Positions 7,991-14,215 of a DNA stretch of 15,607 nucleotides are shown one piece after another. Under the pieces are notes generated by a model. It made no database searches, was not told the DNA's origin, and saw only the letters and a program-made list of their open reading frames with translations. Location of the stretch: NCBI RefSeq assembly GCF_020539865.1, contig NZ_JAJBQV010000043.1, positions 1 through 15,607 on the forward strand, read 5' to 3'. The stretch's first letter is position 1. Every line of letters starts with the position of its first letter. A program made the translations under genes and the position numbers. This stretch comes from Megasphaera elsdenii. Lineage in GTDB: Bacteria > Bacillota > Negativicutes > Veillonellales > Megasphaeraceae.

Positions 7991-8026
7991 AAAAAAAGGC
8001 GCTGTCGCATGAAGACAGCGCCTTTT
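7991..8026 (-). terminator. ridA terminator
   Basis: GGCGCTGTC (7998-8006), a 7-nt loop and GACAGCGCC (8014-8022), extended by A-T pairs. On the minus strand it is followed by T7 (7991-7997). The central TGTCGCATGAAGACA matches the core of the terminator at 9916-9950. Confidence 0.85.
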
Positions 8027-8030
8027 GGGA

Positions 8031-8121
8031 GTTTGAAGTTGAATGTTTGATGTTTGAGTAGTGTAACTGGTTTTATAAATTTAAGGCCATCGCCTCAAAC
8101 ATCAAACGTCATACATCAAAC
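8031..8121. repeat. Heptad-built palindromic repeat element, copy 1
   Basis: The left arm is four consecutive 7-mers GTTTGAA, GTTGAAT, GTTTGAT, GTTTGAG (8031-8058). The right arm is CTCAAAC, ATCAAAC, GTCATAC, ATCAAAC (8094-8121). The inner two heptads of each arm are perfectly complementary over 14 bp (8045-8058 with 8094-8107). The centre contains TTTTATAAATTTAAGGCC. It lies in the ridA 3' untranslated region, 8 nt before its terminator. See copy 2 at 9960-10038. Confidence 0.8.
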
Positions 8122-8175
8122 CACGAGCATAGAATGATTGTTCATGGCGGCAAAGGTTATTACATGAAATCCTCC

Positions 8176-8544
8176 CTACACTTCCGCAATGACTTCAATT
8201 TCACAGAGGAAATGAGCCGGCAGTTCTTTAACAGCTACGCAACTGCGGGCAGGTTTGCTGATGAAAGCTTTTTCATAGATGGCATTGAAAGCAGCAAAGT
8301 CTTTCATATCATAGAGGAAGCACGTTGTCTTAACGACTTTCGAGAAGTCCGTTCCAGCTGCTTCGAGGATAGCGGCAATGTTCTTGACAGCCTGTTCCGT
8401 CTGGGCTTCGATGCCTTCCTGGAGCTTGCCCGTCTGCGGGTCGACACCAGCCGTCCCGGAAATATACAACATACCATTCGATACCATAGCCTGCGAATAA
8501 GGACCGATAGCTTTCGGTGCGTTCTGGGAAACAATTACGTTCAT
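8176..8544 (-). CDS. ridA: RidA family reactive intermediate (2-aminoacrylate) deaminase
   Basis: A 122-residue protein of the RidA/YjgF/Rid family, a cytosolic trimer that hydrolyses 2-aminoacrylate and related imines to 2-keto acids and ammonia. Family marks are AIGPYSQA (12-19), LYISGTAGVDPQTG (26-39), VVKTTCFLYDMKDFAAFN and the C-terminal PARSCVAVKELP with Arg100, which binds the substrate carboxylate, followed by CEIEVIA. The length is slightly below the usual 125-130. The start is ATG at 8542-8544, with AGGAGG 8 nt upstream. It is monocistronic: strong promoter at 8586-8614, terminator at 7991-8026. Its product would remove the aminoacrylate made by the cysteine desulfidase encoded nearby, and the near-identical promoter elements argue for joint expression. 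Confidence 0.93.
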   Translation of the reverse strand: MNVIVSQNAPKAIGPYSQAMVSNGMLYISGTAGVDPQTGKLQEGIEAQTEQAVKNIAAILEAAGTDFSKVVKTTCFLYDMKDFAAFNAIYEKAFISKPARSCVAVKELPAHFLCEIEVIAEV

Positions 8545-8578
8545 GGAAATACCCTCCTGTAAGATAACTTTATTTTAC

Positions 8579-8614
8579 TAATAAAATTTTATCACAATAA
8601 TAATTGATTTTCAA
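8579..8614 (-). promoter_or_regulatory. ridA promoter with shared operator
   Basis: Minus strand: TTGAAA (8609-8614), 17 nt, extended -10 TGA-TAAAAT (hexamer at 8586-8591). The operator-like TAATAAAATTTTATCACAAT at 8579-8598 covers the -10. Together with the next seven bases, the block 8579-8605 matches 5852-5878 upstream of cyuP at 25 of 27 positions. Confidence 0.75.
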
Positions 8615-8666
8615 TGAGTATCTCACCGTTTTTTACCGAAAAGCATTTCCGGTGGTGCCTTTAATG

Positions 8667-8695
8667 TTGACATATGTCATCTATATATCTATAAT
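8667..8695 (+). promoter_or_regulatory. Perfect-consensus promoter of the DUF134-mrp operon with palindromic operator
   Basis: TTGACA (8667-8672), exactly 17 nt, TATAAT (8690-8695): a full match to the housekeeping sigma consensus. A perfect 12-bp palindrome TGACATATGTCA (8668-8679) overlaps the -35 box and is a natural repressor site. Transcription would begin just before the ribosome binding site AAAGGAGGGGG at about 8705-8715. Confidence 0.85.
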
Positions 8696-8719
8696 AAAAG
8701 GCGTAAAGGAGGGGGTATT

Positions 8720-9085
8720 ATGCCGAGACCACCGCGGTGCCGGCGGGTTTGTTCATTGCCGGCGGCTTCTGTCTTTGGACCTGTAAACGGAGGACAATCA
8801 ACAGATGCCATTATCATGGGCATTGATGAGTATGAAGTCATCCGCCTCATCGACTGGGTCGGCTTGACGCAGGAACAGTGCGCCGCTCAGATCAATGTGG
8901 CGCGCACGACGGTAACCGGCATTTACGATTCGGCCCGACACAAGTTGGCCGATGCCCTCATCCATGGCAAACGCCTCGTCATCGAAGGCGGCCATATCCA
9001 AGTTTGTGAACGTTCCGGTACGTGCTGTCATGCCTGCTGTCACGCCGGAAAAAAGAATACAAAGGAGAATGATCCCAATGAGTGA
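8720..9085 (+). CDS. DUF134 (UPF0251) family DNA-binding protein
   Basis: A 121-residue protein of the DUF134 family. The family opening is present (MPRPPRCRRVC then PVNG), followed by a sigma-70 region-4-like helix-turn-helix (LTQEQCAAQINVARTTV then YDSARHKLADAL, about residues 49-80). It is cysteine-rich: Cys7, Cys11, and a C-terminal CERSGTCCHACC cluster (96-107), which suggests bound metal or Fe-S (inference). A very strong ribosome binding site lies at 8705-8715. Its last 8 nt overlap the mrp start (ATGAGTGA), so the two are translationally coupled. The partner is an Fe-S carrier ATPase, so a role as a redox or Fe-S responsive regulator of its own operon is plausible but unproven. Confidence 0.88.
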   Translation: MPRPPRCRRVCSLPAASVFGPVNGGQSTDAIIMGIDEYEVIRLIDWVGLTQEQCAAQINVARTTVTGIYDSARHKLADALIHGKRLVIEGGHIQVCERSGTCCHACCHAGKKNTKENDPNE

Positions 9086-9914
9086 AAATTGTACACACGA
9101 TTGTTCCAGCTGCGGCAGCTCCTGCGCTGAACGCACCCAGCCCCAGAGCCTGCAGGCTGCCCCCCATGCCGGCTCGCACATCAAGCATGTCATCGCTGTT
9201 GTCAGCGGCAAAGGCGGCGTCGGTAAATCCCTGGTAACGTCCCTTATGGCTGTTGAAATGCAGCGCCGCGGCTTCAAGACGGCTATCCTCGACGCCGATA
9301 TCACGGGCCCGTCGATTCCTAAGGTCTTCGGCCTGACGGACCATGCGACAGGCGACGAAAACGGTATCTATCCGGTTACGACCAAGACGGGCATCAAAGT
9401 CATGTCCATGAACCTCTTGCTCGAAGACGCTGCCGCTCCGGTCGTATGGCGCGGCCCGGTCATTTCCGGTGCTGTAAAACAGTTCTGGACTGACGTCATC
9501 TGGGGCGACATCGACTACATGTTCGTCGACATGCCGCCGGGAACGGGTGACGTTCCGCTGACAGTCTTCCAGTCCCTGCCCATGGACGGCATCCTGGTCG
9601 TCACGTCGCCGCAGGAACTCGTTTCCATGATTGTCGAAAAAGCACTGAACATGTCGGAAATGATGCACGTCCCAGTCCTGGGCCTCATCGAAAACATGAG
9701 CTATTTCGAATGTCCTCACTGCCACGAAAAATTGGCCATCTTCGGTCAGAGCCATGTCGAAGAATCGGCACAGAAATACGATATTCCCCATACGGCAAAA
9801 CTGCCGATCGACCCGGAATTTGCATCCCATTGCGATAAAGGTGACATCGAAGGCTACGAAGCCAGCTACATGGCGGACACAGCCTCCTTCCTGCAAGGCG
9901 TGTTAGGGAAATAA
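9078..9914 (+). CDS. mrp: Mrp/NBP35 family Fe-S cluster carrier ATPase
   Basis: A 278-residue P-loop ATPase of the Mrp/NBP35 (ApbC) family, a cytosolic carrier that assembles and transfers [4Fe-4S] clusters. Visible features are the deviant Walker A SGKGGVGKS (about 43-51), DADITGPSIP (73-81), DMPPGTGD (151-158) and the cluster-bridging CPHC (212-215). The N-terminus carries four closely spaced cysteines (Cys5, 9, 12, 16), recalling the extra N-terminal cluster motif of eukaryotic NBP35. The start is ATG at 9078, because AAAGGAG (9061-9067) is 10 nt upstream; an in-frame ATG at 9069 touches the ribosome binding site. It is the second gene of the DUF134 operon and ends at a strong terminator. 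CyuA in the neighbouring block is itself a likely Fe-S enzyme. Confidence 0.93.
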   Translation: MSENCTHDCSSCGSSCAERTQPQSLQAAPHAGSHIKHVIAVVSGKGGVGKSLVTSLMAVEMQRRGFKTAILDADITGPSIPKVFGLTDHATGDENGIYPVTTKTGIKVMSMNLLLEDAAAPVVWRGPVISGAVKQFWTDVIWGDIDYMFVDMPPGTGDVPLTVFQSLPMDGILVVTSPQELVSMIVEKALNMSEMMHVPVLGLIENMSYFECPHCHEKLAIFGQSHVEESAQKYDIPHTAKLPIDPEFASHCDKGDIEGYEASYMADTASFLQGVLGK

Positions 9915-9915
9915 T

Positions 9916-9950
9916 AAAAAGGGCTTGTCGCACGACGACAAGCCCTTTTT
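9916..9950. terminator. Bidirectional terminator behind mrp
   Basis: A 15-bp perfect stem, AAAAAGGGCTTGTCG with CGACAAGCCCTTTTT, and a 5-nt loop CACGA. It has T5 on the plus strand and T5 on the minus strand, so it can also stop phosphatase transcripts coming from the right. Its core TGTCGCACGACGACA matches the ridA terminator core, while the outer stem differs on both sides and stays paired. Confidence 0.92.
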
Positions 9951-9959
9951 GAGTATTAA

Positions 9960-10038
9960 GTTTGCAGTTCGTAGTTTTTAGTGAAGTTTTTTAAATTTAA
10001 AGCTAGCTTCTACAAACTACAAACTCCATACTACAAAC
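9960..10038. repeat. Heptad-built palindromic repeat element, copy 2
   Basis: Left arm heptads GTTTGCA, GTTCGTA, GTTTTTA, GTGAAGT (9960-9987); right arm TACAAAC, TACAAAC, TCCATAC, TACAAAC (10011-10038). The centre TTTTTAAATTTAAAGC parallels copy 1. As in copy 1, the third right-arm unit ends CATAC rather than CAAAC. It lies 9 nt from a terminator on the same side as copy 1. The whole gene-free stretch 9915-10222 holds only this element, the hairpin cluster at 10056-10166 and the heptad array at 10173-10221. Confidence 0.78.
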
Positions 10039-10055
10039 TATATTGAAAGAACAAC

Positions 10056-10166
10056 CTCTCAGTCAGCTTCGCTGACAGCTCTCCTATAAGGAGAGCCACT
10101 GCGGGCCGCCCATCCTCTGATGTTCGTTTTGGCGACCAGCTTGCGGGCCGCCCTTTGGGACGGCCC
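10056..10166. repeat. Cluster of intergenic hairpin repeats
   Basis: Three hairpins: GTCAGC-TTC-GCTGAC (10062-10076), GCTCTCCT-ATA-AGGAGAGC (10078-10096), and GGGCCG-CCC-TTT-GGG-A-CGGCCC (10145-10166). The 11-mer GCGGGCCGCCC occurs twice (10101-10111 and 10143-10153). The style resembles palindromic intergenic repeats common in gut Firmicutes genomes (from memory). None has a following T-run. Confidence 0.65.
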
Positions 10167-10171
10167 CTACG

Positions 10172-10221
<50 letters not shown>

Positions 10222-10222
10222 A

Positions 10223-12067
10223 TCATTTTACATTCTTCGCAGCGTCGATGCCGAGGGCTCTCATGATGCCAAAGAAGACTTCTGTGTTATCCATGACGCC
10301 CTGGAAGTATTCCGAGCCGGGACCTTCGGCGTTGAGCGGTACGTCGTCAGCAGCATGACATTCGTCACCGATGGTATCGGGGATATTGGCCGGGACGAGT
10401 TCCCAGGGATCGCCATCGTGATGGCGGGCCGGATTTGCTTTTTCGACGACAGTCGATACCTGATGGTATTCGGTCTTATCACCAGCCTGCTGAGCTTCCT
10501 GTTTGGTAACGGTCTGGGAAACAGTCGGCAGCGTCGGTTTCTGCTGGAAGTGGAAGTTTTCGTAATATTCCGGATGGTTGGCATACTGGACGGCCAGGGT
10601 GACATCGGGATCGGGATTATCCGGGAACCCGTCGTGGTTGGCATCTTTAAAGGTCGAGAAGATGGAGTCGGCATAGGTGCGGACTGCAGCCAGGCCTTTC
10701 TTGCCGTCCCGTTCATGATAGGTGCCGGTAATGGAAGCGCCGTGAGCGTGGTCGGCGACGACGATGATCAGCGTGTTGTCCCCGTGTTCTTTATTCCATT
10801 TCTGAGCATATTCGATGGCCTTATCGAACTCGATGGTATCATACGTTGCGCGCTGCCAATCCATGGCATGGAGCTGTTTATCGATGGATGCGCCTTCAAT
10901 CATAGCAAAGAAGCCTTTCGGGTTCTTGCTGAGGATGTCCAGGGATTTCTTGGTCATGTCGATGAGGTTCGGCTGATCCGTATATTTACCGAGGACTTCC
11001 GGGTTCTTGAGCATTTCCCGATCGATATAGACGTTCATCGTCCCCGGATGGAACAGGCCCAGGAGCGGTTTGTTGTCCGGTGCGGCCATCATTTCTTTAG
11101 AATTGGTGACGAAGGTATAGCCTTTATCCTTAAATTCCTGGATGACGTTCTGGTTGTCGTGGCGCTTCGAGCCCTGTTCGGACTGCGGGATATAACGGCG
11201 CGAGCCGCCGCCCATGATGACGTCCGGACGATGGTAATCTTCGAGGTATTCCGAAGCGATGTAGTCCTGGTTGGCACGGCGGCGCGTATGACCGACCATG
11301 GCAGCCGGCGTAGCGTCTGTCGATTCAGCCTGGGTGATGATACCGACGGACATGCCGCGGCTGCGTTTTACGATTTCCGAAATATTTTCGACACGAGGAT
11401 CATCGAAGGGATCTTTCGTGGAATCTGCATAGACCCCCAAGGCATTGACGACGGATTTATGGCCTGTCGCATAAGCCGACGCCGAGTTGGCGCTGTCTGT
11501 CGTCAGGGAATCGTAACCGCTGGTCGTAATCAGGCAGTTATGGGGCATCTTTTCCATAGCCAGCAAGTCATTGTACTTGCCGTTGGTCATGCCTTTGGAA
11601 ATGATGCGGGCCATTTCGCGGGCTTGCAGAGACATGCCGTCGCCGACGAAGAGGATGACGTTCTTGGCCTGGCGCTGGGCTTTTTCCTGAACGACGGTAT
11701 AGCGGGCATCGGCGGAGTTAGCGCCGTCGGCATCGGTGGCCGTCGCCTTTACCGTATAGGAACCGGTTTTAGGGAAATTGACCTGATTGGCACGATATGA
11801 AATGACGCCGTTGCCCAAATCCTTCCCCTTTAATTCCTGGCCAAAGAATTTATCGGCTTTCTGTCCATTGACGGTAATATCGACATTCTTCAAATTCTTG
11901 GCTTTCGATACTTCGACGTCGAAATCGAATTTGGCACCTGCCAGGAATTTCGCATTATCGACGGGAAGGATGCGGACATCGGCCGCCTGTACACCGGGAA
12001 TGAAACCTGCCAGTGAGCCGCAGGCTACCATAGAAAGAATTGCTCGTTTCAACCATTGTCGTTTCAT
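10223..12067 (-). CDS. phoA: Alkaline phosphatase, secreted
   Basis: A 614-residue periplasmic or surface phosphomonoesterase of the alkaline phosphatase superfamily. An N-terminal signal peptide (KR-rich start, hydrophobic stretch, VQA-AD cleavage near residue 28) is followed by an Ig-like or PKD-like domain (about 30-125). The catalytic domain shows VGDGMS (Asp143), TDSANSASAYATG with nucleophile Ser192, ESTDATPAA, EGASIDKQ (Glu391, Asp396), His400, and ADHAHG (Asp439, His440, His442). A distal His comes in ECHAADDVPLNAEGPGS before VMDNTEVFFGIM. Classical PhoA is about 450-470 residues, so this longer form carries the extra N-terminal domain and a roughly 100-residue insertion before the last metal ligand. 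The start is ATG at 12067, with AGGAGG 7 nt upstream; frames beginning further upstream lack support. It is likely phosphate-controlled through the repeats at 12120-12163. Confidence 0.92.
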   Translation of the reverse strand: MKRQWLKRAILSMVACGSLAGFIPGVQAADVRILPVDNAKFLAGAKFDFDVEVSKAKNLKNVDITVNGQKADKFFGQELKGKDLGNGVISYRANQVNFPKTGSYTVKATATDADGANSADARYTVVQEKAQRQAKNVILFVGDGMSLQAREMARIISKGMTNGKYNDLLAMEKMPHNCLITTSGYDSLTTDSANSASAYATGHKSVVNALGVYADSTKDPFDDPRVENISEIVKRSRGMSVGIITQAESTDATPAAMVGHTRRRANQDYIASEYLEDYHRPDVIMGGGSRRYIPQSEQGSKRHDNQNVIQEFKDKGYTFVTNSKEMMAAPDNKPLLGLFHPGTMNVYIDREMLKNPEVLGKYTDQPNLIDMTKKSLDILSKNPKGFFAMIEGASIDKQLHAMDWQRATYDTIEFDKAIEYAQKWNKEHGDNTLIIVVADHAHGASITGTYHERDGKKGLAAVRTYADSIFSTFKDANHDGFPDNPDPDVTLAVQYANHPEYYENFHFQQKPTLPTVSQTVTKQEAQQAGDKTEYHQVSTVVEKANPARHHDGDPWELVPANIPDTIGDECHAADDVPLNAEGPGSEYFQGVMDNTEVFFGIMRALGIDAAKNVK

Positions 12068-12107
12068 ATCATGACCTCCTGAGTTTCGTAACATATTCGA
12101 CATGGTA

Positions 12108-12163
12108 AGTATAAAATTCCTATACATAGAAACGGTCAAAACTATGTATAATCTTTGTATAAT
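12108..12163. promoter_or_regulatory. Divergent phoA/ROK control region with 11-bp-phased repeats
   Basis: For phoA (minus strand) a -10 TATACT lies at 12108-12113, but no -35 fits. Upstream, on the minus strand, ATTATACAAAG (12163-12153), ATTATACATAG (12152-12142) and weaker TTTTGACCGTT (12141-12131) repeat every 11 bp. This is the spacing of PhoP boxes (TTAACA-type, 11-bp period) that activate -35-less promoters. On the plus strand the same repeats give two TATAAT boxes (12147-12152 and 12158-12163) usable by the kinase gene. A 9-bp inverted repeat TATACATAG/CTATGTATA (12121-12129 and 12142-12150) also lies here. Confidence 0.5.
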
Positions 12164-12185
12164 CCCAGGAAGGATGTGTATACTC

Positions 12186-13073
12186 ATGATTTATAGCTGC
12201 TTTGACATTGGCGGCACGGCCATCAAATTCGGCCTCATCGACGAAACGGGCCGCTTCCGCAAGAAAGGCAGCCTGCCGACCGAAGCCCAGACGGAAGGCG
12301 GGCCGGGCATCGTCCACAAGGTCAGCTCGCTCATCCAGCGCCAGCTGACCGACCATCCCCTGGAAGGCATCGGCCTCTCGACAGCCGGCATCGTCGATAC
12401 TGAAAGAGGGCGCGTCGACTACGCCTTGTCCATCCCCGGCTATACCGGGACGGACTGGAAAGGCATCCTGGAAAAGGAATTTCACCTTCCCTGTATCGTC
12501 GAAAATGATACCAACTGCGCCGCCCTGGGGGAATGGTGGCTCGGCGCCGGTCGGGATATGGCGTCCCTCTTTGCCGTTACGGTCGGCACCAGTATCGGCG
12601 GAGCCTTCATCGAGAACGGTCATATTCTCCACGGTGCCAGCCGGGCGGCCGGAGAAATCGCCTATATGCGCGTCCCCGCCGGCCGTCTCCACGATGTCGC
12701 CTCGGCGACGTACCTTTGCCGGGAAACGGCACGCCAAAAAGCCGCCGACCCGGAAAAGGTCGACGGCCATACGGTCTTTCAATTCGTCCGTCAAGGCGAT
12801 GCATCGGCTTTAGCCGCCCTCGATGCCTTCTGCCAGAATCTGGCTGACGGCCTGGCCAACATCGCCTGCCTGTGCAATCCCGACGGCATCGTCCTCGGCG
12901 GCGGCATCATGGCCCAGGAAGCCATCCTGCGGCCCAAGCTGGAACAAGCCTTAGCGGCCCGATTGCCAACCATGATGCTGCCGCCAAAGGGACTGGCCTT
13001 TGCCAAACGGCAGAACGACGCCGGTATGCTAGGCGCCTTGTATCTATTGCTGCATCAAAAAGGCCATTATTGA
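12186..13073 (+). CDS. ROK family sugar kinase (glucokinase / N-acetylhexosamine kinase type)
   Basis: A 295-residue ROK protein, cytosolic. The ATP phosphate loop CFDIGGTAIKFGLID is at the N-terminus. The sugar-binding ENDTNCAALGEWWLGAG (catalytic Asp in ENDTN), then TVGTSIGGAFIENGHILHGASRAAGE and a C-terminal GIVLGGGI complete the fold. No DNA-binding domain precedes it, so it is an enzyme and not a NagC-type repressor. The usual ROK zinc motif CxCGxxGCxE is missing; GRLHDVASATYL stands in its place, as in beta-glucoside-kinase-like ROKs. The start is ATG at 12186, with AGGAAGG 12 nt upstream; ATG at 12174 lies against that site. It converges with and overlaps the nagZ end by 7 nt. With NagZ and NagA adjacent, N-acetylglucosamine is a plausible substrate (inference). 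Confidence 0.85.
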   Translation: MIYSCFDIGGTAIKFGLIDETGRFRKKGSLPTEAQTEGGPGIVHKVSSLIQRQLTDHPLEGIGLSTAGIVDTERGRVDYALSIPGYTGTDWKGILEKEFHLPCIVENDTNCAALGEWWLGAGRDMASLFAVTVGTSIGGAFIENGHILHGASRAAGEIAYMRVPAGRLHDVASATYLCRETARQKAADPEKVDGHTVFQFVRQGDASALAALDAFCQNLADGLANIACLCNPDGIVLGGGIMAQEAILRPKLEQALAARLPTMMLPPKGLAFAKRQNDAGMLGALYLLLHQKGHY

Positions 13074-14215
13074 TGATTCAATTTCGTGCGGACAATGCGG
13101 GTAACCTTTTCATCGACTAAGTTCCGGAAATCCGCATTATTCTTATATTCTCTCAAAAGGCCGTCATAGGTTTCCCGTTCGTGAGCATATTCATGGCATA
13201 CCAGGACCATATCGGCGCCGGCTTTGATGGCCATGACGCCCATATCAGCAAAGGCATAGTGTTTGGCCATGGCGCCCATTTCCATATCGTCGGAAACGAT
13301 GAGCCCTTGGTAGCCAAAGGCGTTGCGCAACAAGTCGGTCATGATCGGCTTGGAGACACAGGCCGGCAGATTGGGGTCCAAAGCAGGGAAGGTGACGTTC
13401 GAAACCATGATGAACATTTTCTGATTGTCTTCGCTCTTGATGAGGTTCTCAAAGGGCTTCAAATCCTGTTTCAAGAGTTCATCCTTAGAGCTGTTGACGC
13501 TGTCGCCGTCGATGTGAGGATCCGTCTTGACTTTGCCAATGCCCGGGAAATGCTTCAAGGAGCACCAGATACCGGCCTGTCCATAGCCGGCAACGGCTTC
13601 ATGGGCGAACTGGGTCACGACGCCGGGGTCGAGGCTGTACGACCGTTCGGCCTGGGAGCCGAGGTCGACGACAGGAGCGAAATTGACATTGATACCCAGT
13701 TTCTTCAACTCAGTCCCCGTCGTAAGGGGCCACTGTTTGGCCTGCTCCGGCTGGCCGCTCTGTCCGATGGCCTGTTCCGAAGGAATCGGCGGGAAAGCCT
13801 TGCGCATGCGCAGGACCTGGCCCCCTTCCTGATCGAGGGCAATAAAAGGCATGACGCCGCTCTTCTTACGGATCGTCGTGTCTATTTTTTTGGTCAGATG
13901 CTGGACCTGGTCGGGCCTGTCCATATTGCGGTCAAATAAGATGACATTCCCGGCGTGGCAGTATTCCAGCTGGCGCTGGGACTGGTCGTCGATGGTTATC
14001 CCGGCCAGGCCGATCATCATGAGCTGGCCGATCTTTTCTTCTGGCGACATCTTGTGGACCAATCTGGCCGCCTCGTCTTCCTGTACGGTCCCGCCAGGAG
14101 AAGACGGCGAAGGTACTGCCGGTGACCGACCCCAGAAGAACCAAGCCCCGGCCAGCACGAGGACCAGGACGGCCAGGGCCAGGAAAATCCCGCTCTTGGC
14201 ATTACGCTTCTTCAT
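13067..14215 (-). CDS. nagZ: Membrane-anchored beta-N-acetylhexosaminidase, GH3 (NagZ type)
   Basis: A 382-residue glycoside hydrolase family 3 enzyme that releases N-acetylglucosamine from peptidoglycan fragments. The N-terminus has a positive start and one hydrophobic helix (about 10-28) with no lipobox Cys, so it is likely anchored and facing the periplasm; a Pro/Ser-rich linker follows. The catalytic marks are FIALDQEGGQV, NFAPVVDL, KHFPGIG (221-227), with the NagZ-type loop TDPHID carrying the Asp/His acid-base pair (Asp232, His234), and the nucleophile motif VSDDMEMGA (about 307-315). It is a one-domain GH3, as NagZ should be. The start is ATG at 14215, 14 nt inside nagA, with GGGGAG 10 nt upstream; coupled translation with nagA is likely. 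No terminator separates its end from the converging kinase gene. Confidence 0.9.
   Translation of the reverse strand: MKKRNAKSGIFLALAVLVLVLAGAWFFWGRSPAVPSPSSPGGTVQEDEAARLVHKMSPEEKIGQLMMIGLAGITIDDQSQRQLEYCHAGNVILFDRNMDRPDQVQHLTKKIDTTIRKKSGVMPFIALDQEGGQVLRMRKAFPPIPSEQAIGQSGQPEQAKQWPLTTGTELKKLGINVNFAPVVDLGSQAERSYSLDPGVVTQFAHEAVAGYGQAGIWCSLKHFPGIGKVKTDPHIDGDSVNSSKDELLKQDLKPFENLIKSEDNQKMFIMVSNVTFPALDPNLPACVSKPIMTDLLRNAFGYQGLIVSDDMEMGAMAKHYAFADMGVMAIKAGADMVLVCHEYAHERETYDGLLREYKNNADFRNLVDEKVTRIVRTKLNHQ

Noticed and set aside
8150..8176. Mini-ORF after ridA (GGAGGATTTC then ATG TAA on the minus strand)
   Set aside because: It would encode only one residue; the site is probably a chance match.
8979..9896. 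A 305-codon open frame on the minus strand across mrp
   Set aside because: It is the mirror of the mrp gene, with no recognisable domains and no start signal.
10355..11800. A 481-codon open frame on the plus strand, antisense to the alkaline phosphatase gene
   Set aside because: The minus strand encodes a complete phosphatase with all catalytic motifs. The antisense frame has no family resemblance and no ribosome binding site, and it arises from biased third codon positions.
12102..12185. Longer N-terminus for the ROK kinase
   Set aside because: It would run through the promoter boxes and the ribosome binding site; the ROK fold starts with MIYSCFDIGGT at 12186.
13181..13939. A 252-codon plus-strand frame inside nagZ
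   Set aside because: It is a shadow of the GH3 gene, whose motifs are complete on the other strand.
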